Source of the DNA: Polaromonas sp.
GTDB taxonomy: Bacteria; Pseudomonadota; Gammaproteobacteria; Burkholderiales; Burkholderiaceae_C
Assembly: GCA_028292345.1 (NCBI GenBank)
Contig: JAQGMN010000382.1
Location: 1-5,480, forward strand
Direction: 5' to 3'
DNA: 5,480 bases
A program made the translations under genes and the position numbers. The notes below the pieces were generated by a model. It made no database searches, was not told where the DNA came from, and saw only the letters and a program-made list of their open reading frames with translations. Positions 1-5,213 of this stretch are shown piece after piece (the stretch's first letter is position 1; each line of letters begins with the position of its first letter).

Positions 1-368
1 AGCCGGCCGAGGCCAAGCCGCTGACCAACGAGTACGAGGACGGCGCCGAAAAGGCCGCCCGGGGCGCCAGCATCGCGGTGGTGCCGCTGACCATTCCGCT
101 GCTGACCGGCCCGGCCACCATGTCCACCGTCGTGATCTATGCCGAAAAAGCCAAGACGTTTCTGCAACTCGGCACGCTGGTCGGCTACGGCATGGTGATC
201 GGGCTGGCGACGGCGCTGTGCTTTTCGCTGGCCGAGCCGATTTCGCGCGTGCTGGGCAAGACCGGCATCAATGTCATGACGCGGCTGATGGGCCTGATAT
301 TGGCCGCGCTGGCCGTCGAGGTGATGGCCGACGGCCTGGGCAAGCTGTTCCCCATCCTGCGGCACTGA
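1..368 (+). CDS. MarC family integral membrane protein (C-terminal part, 5' end cut by window)
   Basis: The reading frame is open from base 3 to the TGA at 366-368 and gives about 121 residues. Family members are usually about 200-220 residues, so roughly the C-terminal half is present. The visible part starts with a short charged loop (NEYEDGAEKAARG) followed by SIAVVPLTIPLLTGPATMST, the proline/glycine-rich re-entrant-type motif typical of MarC/UPF0056 proteins. Two further hydrophobic segments follow (LVGYGMVIGLATALCFSL and MTRLMGLILAALAVEVMADG). The protein is an inner-membrane protein with about six membrane spans in full-length members. Its substrate is not established, and the old link to multiple antibiotic resistance is not supported for most homologs. 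The true start lies outside the window; the internal ATG at base 120 and GTG at 78 fall inside the conserved motif and are not starts. The next gene begins 22 bp downstream on the same strand, so the two may be co-transcribed. Confidence 0.9.
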   Translation, partial: PAEAKPLTNEYEDGAEKAARGASIAVVPLTIPLLTGPATMSTVVIYAEKAKTFLQLGTLVGYGMVIGLATALCFSLAEPISRVLGKTGINVMTRLMGLILAALAVEVMADGLGKLFPILRH

Positions 369-390
369 GCACTGAAAAGGACATTTCCCC

Positions 391-1167
391 ATGACCGATG
401 CCCGCCTTCAGGCAGCCATTGACGCCCTGGTGCAGGCCCGCGCGCGCCAGGGCCTGGCCGATGCGCAAGCCCTGGCCGATGCCGTCTCCAGCCCCGAGCG
501 CGCCCATGCCGTGGAGCAGGGCGTGGCCGAGCGCCTCGCCTGGTTCCGGCCGGGCGCGCCGCAATACTGGAAATCGGGCGGCCCGTCGCGCGTAGCGGCG
601 CTGGCGCATGCCCGGCTGCCCGAGGACGGCATCTGGCCCAGCCCGGCACGCACCGGCCGGCCGTTTGCCCTGCGCGGCATCGAGGCGGAAATTGCCCTGC
701 GCCTGGCCGTGCCGGTCGATGCGGAGTGCGCCGCCGGCCTGGACCGCGGCAGCGCCTGCCGCTTGGTGGACGTCATGGCGGTGTCGATCGAGGTGGTCGA
801 TTCGCGCTGGAGGCAAGGCCTGGAGGCGCCGGCGCTGCTCCGGCTGGCCGATCTGCAATCGCACGGCGCCCTGGTGCTGGGGGACTGGGTGGCGTTCGAT
901 GCGGCCCGCGACTGGTCCGGCCAGCGCGGCCGCGTCCAGATCACCGGCGCGGCGGCGCTGGAATTTCGCGGCACGCATTCGCTGGGCGACCCGGCCTACG
1001 GGCTGCCGGGCCTGCTGCGCCACGCCACCCGGGGCGGCGGCGTCGTGCCGGCCGGCAGCGTGGTGACGACCGGCTCCTGGTGCGGCCTGCTGCAGGCGCG
1101 GCAGGGCGACACGGTCACGGTGTCGTTCGACGGCATCGGCGAGGCGCGCATCCGCTTCGACGCCTGA
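391..1167 (+). CDS. 2-keto-4-pentenoate hydratase / fumarylacetoacetate hydrolase-fold protein
   Basis: The protein has 258 residues, the usual length for the hydratase / 4-oxalocrotonate decarboxylase (MhpD-like) branch of the FAH superfamily. Visible hallmarks are YWKSGG (Lys61, matching the conserved K-x-G of MhpD), GIEAEIALRL (Glu98 and Glu100, the E-x-E metal ligands), IEVVDSRW (Glu134 as third metal ligand, then Asp137 and Arg139), and the C-terminal block VTTGSWCGLLQARQGDTVTV followed by GIGEARIRF, which closes the FAH beta fold. Characterised relatives are Mg/Mn-dependent cytoplasmic enzymes that hydrate 2-hydroxypenta-2,4-dienoate or decarboxylate oxalocrotonate in meta-cleavage pathways. 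No other catabolic gene is nearby, so the actual substrate is unknown and an orphan hydratase is the safe reading. The ATG at 391 is preceded by AAGGA at 377-381 with a 9-nt spacer, which supports this start. It lies 22 bp after the MarC gene. Confidence 0.87.
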   Translation: MTDARLQAAIDALVQARARQGLADAQALADAVSSPERAHAVEQGVAERLAWFRPGAPQYWKSGGPSRVAALAHARLPEDGIWPSPARTGRPFALRGIEAEIALRLAVPVDAECAAGLDRGSACRLVDVMAVSIEVVDSRWRQGLEAPALLRLADLQSHGALVLGDWVAFDAARDWSGQRGRVQITGAAALEFRGTHSLGDPAYGLPGLLRHATRGGGVVPAGSVVTTGSWCGLLQARQGDTVTVSFDGIGEARIRFDA

Positions 1168-1176
1168 TGCGGTTGT

Positions 1177-1199
1177 GGCCGCCGCCGTGCAGCGCGGCC
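1177..1199 (+). terminator. GC-rich hairpin just after the hydratase stop codon (possible weak terminator)
   Basis: GGCCGC (1177-1182) can pair with GCGGCC (1194-1199) across an 11-nt loop, starting 9 nt after the hydratase TGA. There is no T-tract directly after the stem, so it is not a canonical intrinsic terminator. It may only stabilise the 3' end or be chance in GC-rich DNA. Confidence 0.2.
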
Positions 1200-1263
1200 T
1201 CAAGCGGGTGCGCTGGAGCGGTCCGGCTGTTCATCACGGCGTCAAGCTGGCCTGCGGCTTTTT

Positions 1264-1321
1264 GCTATTTTATTCATAGCTGCTTGCGCAGGCTGCTGTT
1301 GCGCCAGATGCCTGTTTGACC
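1264..1321 (+). repeat. Dispersed palindromic repeat, copy A (intergenic)
   Basis: This AT-richer patch lies between the convergent hydratase and lipoprotein genes. It has the layout GCTATT-N7-TAGCTGC-N2-GCGC-N10-TGCGC followed by a T-rich end (TGTTTGACC). GCTAT (1264-1268) pairs perfectly with ATAGC (1276-1280), and GCGCA (1286-1290) pairs with TGCGC (1300-1304), so two small hairpins lie in series. Copy B at 1987-2044 has the same blocks with identical spacing. By hand alignment 36 of 58 positions match without gaps. From memory, elements with GCTAT...ATAGCTGCT.GCGC cores are scattered through intergenic regions of Comamonadaceae genomes. It carries no coding capacity. The rest of the 190-bp intergenic stretch (1168-1357) shows nothing else I can support beyond the weak hairpin after the hydratase gene. 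Confidence 0.7.
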
Positions 1322-1357
1322 CAAAAACCTGGCTGCCGGCGTGGACACGACGACGCG

Positions 1358-2071
1358 CTAGCGTGCCGGCGCCTGCCGCAGCCAGCGGTCCAGCTCGTCG
1401 ATGGCGGCGTCGGTCGCGGCCGTCAGGGCGCGCACGCCGCCGGCGGCGTCGGGGCTGCTGGCCGGCCGCTGCACCGACAGGTTGCGCTGCGCCAGCAGGC
1501 GTTCGCCGGCGGGCGTGATCTCGACCAGCGTGGCATGCAGGCGCACCAGGCCGACGCTGGCATCGGGCGCGCTGAACAGCTGGCTGAATTCTTCGAGTTC
1601 GATCCGAAGCATCGGCAAATGGGCATTCTGGCTGCGGTTCAGGGCCACGCCTTCCCGGGCATTGAGCACCACGCGCTGCTGGCTCAGGCGATCGCGCATG
1701 CGCTGGCGCACCAGTTGCGCCGGCGGCATGGTCCAGCGGGCCTGTGAATACGGGCGCAGCTGCTGGTCGTCAAGGTAGCCCAGGCGGTAGAGCACGGCCT
1801 GGTTTTCCAGCGCGCCGCCCGCGGTGGCGATGTCGGCAATCGCCAGCGGCGGCAGGGCGGGCGCCGGCGCGGCGGGCGTTGCGGCAGCCTGCGTGGACAG
1901 CTCGCCCGGCCCGAAGTCGAACATCGTGGCGCGGGCCGGCTTGTCGATCACCGAGCAACCGGTGGCGAGCGCCAGCACGCTTGCCAGGCAAAAAAGCCGC
2001 CTTGCGCAGGGCACGCGGGCGCTTGCAGCTACTGATTCAATAGCGTCATGGGTCACACTGGAAGCCATCAT
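1358..2071 (-). CDS. ABC-type transport auxiliary lipoprotein (PqiC/DUF330-like)
   Basis: The last gene of the MCE operon encodes 237 residues from the ATG at 2071. A signal peptide with Arg24-Arg25 and hydrophobic core LFCLASVLALAT ends in the lipobox LATGC, with Cys39 as the lipidated residue. The +2 residue is Ser, consistent with export to the outer membrane. The mature part (about 199 residues) fits the ABC_trans_aux (DUF330) family: YRLGYLDDQQLRPYSQARW, then PPAQLVRQRMRDRLSQQ, a strand LRIELEEFSQLF, and a C-terminal helix AIDELDRWLRQ. PqiC, the known family member, is an outer-membrane lipoprotein partner of the MCE protein PqiB. Start choice: GTG at 2077 forms a 4-base GTGA overlap with the upstream stop, but it sits too close to the GGAG. 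ATG 2071 has a 7-nt spacer, and ATG 2068 is also possible. Codons 10-28 lie within a dispersed repeat (copy B), giving an unusually long n-region. An internal GTG at 2014 would leave a normal 20-residue signal peptide but lacks a ribosome site. Confidence 0.88.
   Translation of the reverse strand: MMASSVTHDAIESVAASARVPCARRLFCLASVLALATGCSVIDKPARATMFDFGPGELSTQAAATPAAPAPALPPLAIADIATAGGALENQAVLYRLGYLDDQQLRPYSQARWTMPPAQLVRQRMRDRLSQQRVVLNAREGVALNRSQNAHLPMLRIELEEFSQLFSAPDASVGLVRLHATLVEITPAGERLLAQRNLSVQRPASSPDAAGGVRALTAATDAAIDELDRWLRQAPAR
1987..2044 (-). repeat. Dispersed palindromic repeat, copy B (inside the lipoprotein coding region)
   Basis: Read on the - strand, the stretch has GCTATT (2044-2039), TAGCTGC (2031-2025), GCGC (2022-2019), TGCGC (2008-2004) and a TTTTTT run (1995-1990). 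The blocks and spacing are the same as in copy A at 1264-1321, which is in the opposite orientation. The first stem, GCTAT with GTAGC, is kept through a T-G wobble, and the second is GCGC with GCGC. In the lipoprotein frame it is fully open and encodes residues 10-28, A-I-E-S-V-A-A-S-A-R-V-P-C-A-R-R-L-F-C, the n-region and the first part of the hydrophobic core of the signal peptide. Confidence 0.65.
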
Positions 2072-2073
2072 GG

Positions 2074-3003
2074 TCACTCTCCGTTGGCGTTGAAGCCGGT
2101 TTCGCCAGGGCCGGGCACGGCCGGACCGTTGCCAAAGATCAGCGCTTGCGGGTTGTCATCGACGGCATTCACGGTGCGCCGCAGCTGGCGCATGGTGCGC
2201 GCCGTTTCGTCGGCCACCTCGCCCAGCTTGGGCAGCGTGGCCGCGCTGAAGGTTTCCACCCCGGCGGCCAGCGCCTCGCCGCCGTCCTTGAGCCGGTCGA
2301 GCGGGCCGCCTTTTTCATTCAGCCGACGCGCGGTGAGGCCGACTTCATCGGTCACGCTCTTGACCGAGCGCAGGGCGGCCTGCGCATCCTTGGACAGCGC
2401 GGGCAGCGTCGCCACGGCCGGCTCCAGCGCCTTGGCCACGCGGTTGATGCTGCCGGCGGCCTCGGCCAGCTGCGTGACGGCGGTGTTGATCGCCGCTTCG
2501 TTCTGCGCCGACAGCAGCTGGTTGATGCGCCGGGTGGCCAGCTCGGCCTGGTCGAAGATCACCTCGCCCTGCTTGAGCAGCTTGTCGATGCCGCCCTGCT
2601 TGAGCGGAATGCGCGGCGGATCGTCGTCGTTGGGCACCAGCCGCTGGGTGGAGCCGCCGCCGTCGTCGTCGAGCTGGATGAAGCCCAGGCCGGTCACGCC
2701 CTGGGACGCCACGGTGGCAAAGGTGGAGCGCGTCACCGGCGCGGCCTCGTCGATGGACACGCGGATCAGCACATTGCCCTTGACCTTCTGGTCAAAGCCG
2801 ATGCCTTCGACCTTGCCGACGGCCACGCCGCGGTACCGGACGGTGGCCTGCGGCTGCAGGCCCGAAACGGTCTCGGACGTGCTCATCTCGTACAGGTGGC
2901 GCTCGGTGTTGTCGCGCGTGAGCCAGAGCGCCAGCAATGCCAGCAGGGCGGTGACGATCACCACGAACGCGCCGGCAATCAGCGCATGGGCCTTGTTTTC
3001 CAT
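2074..3003 (-). CDS. MlaD-like MCE-domain protein (periplasmic substrate-binding ring of lipid ABC transporter)
   Basis: The protein has 309 residues. An N-terminal membrane anchor (about residues 8-29, AGAFVVIVTALLALLALWL) is followed by one MCE domain (about 37-115). Landmarks are VSGLQPQATVRYRGVAVGKVE and VTGLGFIQLD. Residues about 135-285 are alpha-helical in character, rich in Ala, Leu, Gln and Glu, and end in NPQALIFGNG...PGPGETGF, a tail often seen in betaproteobacterial members. E. coli MlaD is only about 180 residues. The extra 120 or so residues therefore suggest a helical extension in the periplasm, comparable in principle to the helical needle of PqiB. MCE proteins form hexameric rings with a central hydrophobic pore above the permease and conduct phospholipids. 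The ATG at 3003 is 14 bp after the ATPase stop and has AAAGG at 3013-3017 with a 9-nt spacer. The TGA (2076-2074) sits in the ribosome-binding region of the lipoprotein gene. I give no symbol because this is a paralogous MCE system and not clearly the mlaFEDCB operon. Confidence 0.92.
   Translation of the reverse strand: MENKAHALIAGAFVVIVTALLALLALWLTRDNTERHLYEMSTSETVSGLQPQATVRYRGVAVGKVEGIGFDQKVKGNVLIRVSIDEAAPVTRSTFATVASQGVTGLGFIQLDDDGGGSTQRLVPNDDDPPRIPLKQGGIDKLLKQGEVIFDQAELATRRINQLLSAQNEAAINTAVTQLAEAAGSINRVAKALEPAVATLPALSKDAQAALRSVKSVTDEVGLTARRLNEKGGPLDRLKDGGEALAAGVETFSAATLPKLGEVADETARTMRQLRRTVNAVDDNPQALIFGNGPAVPGPGETGFNANGE
2079..2082 (-). promoter_or_regulatory. Ribosome binding site GGAG deciding the lipoprotein start
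   Basis: GGAG lies at 2082-2079 on the - strand, within the last codons of the MCE gene. Its distance is 7 nt to ATG 2071, 10 nt to ATG 2068 and only 1 nt to GTG 2077, which favours ATG 2071. The site overlaps the upstream coding end, so translational coupling of the two genes is likely. Confidence 0.6.
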
Positions 3004-3017
3004 GATGAAAAACCTTT

Positions 3018-3815
3018 CTAGATCGAAGGGGCGGTGGGAAGGTTCAGCAGCGCCATCGCCCGCTGCCCCCGTTCGCCCAGGAAAAAGTCGTGAATGAAGG
3101 GATGCTCGAACGCCACCACCTTGCGGGGCACGTCGTTGATGATGACTTTCTGCGACGCCAGCACGGCGATGCGCGTGCTGAGCTCAAAAATCGTGTCCAG
3201 GTCGTGCGTGACCATGACCACCGTCAGCCCCATGCCCCGGTGCAGCGAGCGCAGCAGCGCGCAGAAACTGTCCGAGCTGTCCGGGTCGAGCCCGGCCGTC
3301 GGCTCGTCGAGCAGCAGCAGCGGCGGGTCCATGATCAGCGCGCGGGCCAGCGCCACCCGCTTGATCATGCCGCCCGACAGGTCGCTCGGCATCTTGCCGG
3401 CCGCATCGGGGCTCAAGCCGACCATCTGCAGCTTGACCATGGCCGCCTCGCGGATCAGCTCGGCGGGCAGGCCGTTGAGTTCGCGAAGCGGAAACGCGAT
3501 GTTCTCCAGCACGGTGAACGCCGAGAACAGCGCGCCCTGCTGGAACAGCATGCCGACCCGGCTGGCCGCGCCGCGCTTGCCCAGCTCGGCGGCCGGCTTG
3601 CCGAGCACGAGGATCTCGCCCTGCGCCGGCGTTTCCAGCCCCAGCATCTGGCGCAGCAGCACCGTCTTGCCGGTGCCCGAGCCGCCGACCAGCGACAGCA
3701 CCTCGCCGCGCTCGACCGTCAGGTCAAGGTCCTTGTGCACCACGGTTTTCTTGTCGCCGTTCTGGAACACGGTCCAGAGCTTGCGGATGGCAACGACGGG
3801 TTCAGTCTCGGCCAT
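3018..3815 (-). CDS. MlaF-like ABC transporter ATP-binding protein
   Basis: A 265-residue cytoplasmic ATPase of the lipid/toluene-tolerance (MlaF/Ttg2A) ABC family. In order it has Walker A GGSGTGKT (44-51), the Q-loop in MLFQQGALFSAFTV (Gln92/93), signature LSGGM (146-150), Walker B and catalytic Glu in LLLLDEPTAGLD (Asp170, Glu171), and the switch His204 in MVTHDLD. All catalytic elements are intact. The FQQGALFSAFTVLENIAFPL segment and the LSGGMIKRVALARAL segment (Met after the signature instead of the usual Gln) are typical of MlaF-type ATPases and distinguish them from most importers. The ATG at 3815 overlaps the permease TGA by one base (TGATG), so translation is coupled. Nearby upstream purine motifs are AGGA (3832-3829) and TAGG (3825-3822). 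The frame stays open far upstream into the permease gene, but homology begins at this ATG. It energises transport by the permease encoded just upstream. Confidence 0.95.
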   Translation of the reverse strand: MAETEPVVAIRKLWTVFQNGDKKTVVHKDLDLTVERGEVLSLVGGSGTGKTVLLRQMLGLETPAQGEILVLGKPAAELGKRGAASRVGMLFQQGALFSAFTVLENIAFPLRELNGLPAELIREAAMVKLQMVGLSPDAAGKMPSDLSGGMIKRVALARALIMDPPLLLLDEPTAGLDPDSSDSFCALLRSLHRGMGLTVVMVTHDLDTIFELSTRIAVLASQKVIINDVPRKVVAFEHPFIHDFFLGERGQRAMALLNLPTAPSI

Positions 3816-4972
3816 CAAATGCCTACATTCCTGAAAAGCACCGCGAACAGCGCATCGACCAGGATGACGACGGTGATCGACGTGACCACCGACGCCGTCG
3901 TGCCCTGCCCCAGGCTTTCGGTGTTGGGCTTGACGCGCAGGCCATAGTGGCAGCCCACCAGCGCGATCAGCAGGCCAAAGACGACCGACTTGGCCGTGGC
4001 CAGCGTCAGGTTGGCCACGCTCACGGCCGCCGGCAGCGAGTTGAAGAAATACGACGGCGTCACGCCCATCGAAACGTCGGCCGCCAGCATGCCGCCGAGC
4101 AGGGCGGCAATCGTGGTCCAGACGCTGATCAGCGGCATCACCACCGCCAGCGCAATGGCCCGCGGCATCACCAGCCGGAAGCCCCGCGCAATGCCCATGA
4201 CGCGCATCGCATCGAGTTCTTCGGTCACCCGCATCACGCCGATCTGCGCGGTGATGGCCGAGCCGCTGCGCCCGGCGATCAGGATGGCCGCGAGCACCGG
4301 CCCGAGTTCGCGGATCAGCGAAATGCCCAAAATGTTGACGATGAAGGCATCGGCGCCGAACTGGCGCAGCTGCTGCGAAATCAGGTAGGCCAGCACCACG
4401 CCGATCAAAAAGCCCACCAGCGCCGTGATCGGCAGCGCCGTCGCGCCGAAATGGTAGAGATGGCCCGACAGGTCGCGCCACGGACCCTGCTGCGGACGGC
4501 GCAGCAGCCGCACGATGTCGAGCAGCAGCTGGCCCAGCAGGCGCAGCATCCCTTTGGCATGGTCGAGCAGGCCGAGCAGCCGCCCGCCGAGCATCAGCAG
4601 CGGTTCGGACCAGGGCGAGCGGCGCGGCGCCGCGGGGGCGACGGTGAACTGCTCCACCGTCTCCAGCATCTCCCGCTGCCCAGGCGCCAGCTGCAGGTCG
4701 GCCGGCCAGCGGTGGCGCCATGCCCGCCACACCACCTGCGCGCCCAGGTAGTCGAGCTTTTCAATGTCGGCCAGGCGCCACTGGACTCGCGTGGCCGCGC
4801 CTGGCAGGGGGCCGGATTCATGGCTGCGCAGGCTGTCGAACTGTGCGCCCAGCGCGGCCCAGGCGGGCGCCAGCGTCAGCCTGGCGGCGGTCCAGCTTCC
4901 CAGCAGGCGCACGACCCGGCCTTCAGGCAGGTCCTGAACTTCAAGGCGCGGCAATGAGTCGTCAAGGGGCAT
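3815..4972 (-). CDS. STAS-MlaE fused permease of MCE lipid ABC transporter
   Basis: The first gene of the operon encodes 385 residues. Residues about 10-110 resemble a STAS domain (GRVVRLLGSWTAAR...; DIEKLDYLGAQVVWRAW), the fold of MlaB. A linker and amphipathic region (about 120-165) leads into the MlaE permease domain (about 165-385). This carries the family's coupling motif RELGPVLAAILIAGRSGSAI continuing to EELDAMRVMG (221-260) and about five or six membrane segments, for example ITALVGFLIGVVLAYLI, AIALAVVMPLISVWTTIAALLGGM, VVFGLLIALVG and ITVVILVDALFAVLF. In the E. coli system MlaB is a separate protein that stabilises the ATPase; here it is fused. At the position where many STAS domains have a phosphorylatable Ser/Thr (D-S/T-x-G), this one reads D-Tyr-L-G. 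An in-frame TGA three codons upstream (4981-4979) makes ATG 4972 the longest start. No clear Shine-Dalgarno sequence precedes it. The TGA overlaps the ATPase start by one base. Confidence 0.93.
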   Translation of the reverse strand: MPLDDSLPRLEVQDLPEGRVVRLLGSWTAARLTLAPAWAALGAQFDSLRSHESGPLPGAATRVQWRLADIEKLDYLGAQVVWRAWRHRWPADLQLAPGQREMLETVEQFTVAPAAPRRSPWSEPLLMLGGRLLGLLDHAKGMLRLLGQLLLDIVRLLRRPQQGPWRDLSGHLYHFGATALPITALVGFLIGVVLAYLISQQLRQFGADAFIVNILGISLIRELGPVLAAILIAGRSGSAITAQIGVMRVTEELDAMRVMGIARGFRLVMPRAIALAVVMPLISVWTTIAALLGGMLAADVSMGVTPSYFFNSLPAAVSVANLTLATAKSVVFGLLIALVGCHYGLRVKPNTESLGQGTTASVVTSITVVILVDALFAVLFRNVGI

Positions 4973-5140
4973 GCGGGATCAAGGTGGAAAAACACCCGAA
5001 GGCAAGGGCGATTCAACGCAAAGCCAGCATGGTAACTGCTGAGAATGAAGAACCCCGGCGCCCGGTCGGGATTGGCCATGGTCCTACACGGGTTGGCGCC
5101 CGGCGGTCCGGCCGGCCAGCCTGGGGCAGCGGGCAGGCAG

Positions 5141-5154
5141 CGGGGTAATCCCCG
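5141..5154. promoter_or_regulatory. Short perfect inverted repeat CGGGG-TAAT-CCCCG (possible operator)
   Basis: Five-base arms surround a TAAT tetraloop. It lies 59 bp upstream of the GMC gene start and about 25 bp upstream of the candidate -10 element, a plausible place for a regulator site. The arms are short and GC-rich, so chance is a real alternative. Confidence 0.25.
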
Positions 5155-5178
5155 TCACGCAGCACGGCCGGGTTTTGC

Positions 5179-5184
5179 CACAAT
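5179..5184 (+). promoter_or_regulatory. Candidate -10 element for the GMC gene (CACAAT)
   Basis: CACAAT matches TATAAT at four of six positions and lies 29 nt before the start codon. The -35 region is poor (TCACGC around 5155-5160, 18-nt spacer), so this is a weak call. Confidence 0.2.
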
Positions 5185-5213
5185 GCAGGTCGAGCCCACC
5201 GGAACCCTATTTC

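Larger units (their letters stand above)
4973..5213. other. Divergent intergenic region between the MCE operon and the GMC oxidoreductase
   Basis: This 241-bp region must hold the start signals of both divergent units. The half next to the operon (about 4981-5055) is clearly lower in GC than its surroundings, as expected for a promoter. On the - strand a TTGAAT at 5016-5011 could serve as a -10 element, but no convincing -35 sits at the right distance. I see no gene in either strand; the open frames crossing it have no recognisable protein. It also holds a small perfect inverted repeat (see next entry). Confidence 0.5.

Noticed and set aside
274..1203. Large - strand open frame opposite the hydratase gene.
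   Set aside because: Low-complexity Ala/Arg/Gly/Gln translation with no domain; the + strand hydratase has its full set of conserved residues.
726..1319. + strand open frame overlapping the hydratase end and running into the intergenic region.
   Set aside because: Out-of-frame Arg/Gly/Ala-rich translation with no ribosome site or recognisable domain.
1255..1325. T-rich patch with hairpins between convergent genes as a bidirectional intrinsic terminator.
   Set aside because: The T-tract precedes the GCTAT hairpin on the + strand, and on the - strand the hairpin is followed by A residues. Neither direction gives stem then U-tract. The repeat explanation fits better.
2048..3097. Long + strand open frame (349 codons) opposite the MCE gene, and similar ones opposite the ATPase and permease genes.
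   Set aside because: These are antisense shadows from GC-rich codon bias. Their Ser/Arg/Ala-rich or Gln/His/Arg-rich translations resemble no family, while the - strand products are clear homologs.
3816..4730. The ATPase reading frame stays open for about 305 codons upstream of its ATG, looking like a 570-residue fusion protein.
   Set aside because: The upstream part is an out-of-frame Ala/Arg/Gly-rich shadow of the permease gene. ABC ATPase homology begins at ATG 3815, which overlaps the permease stop in the usual way.
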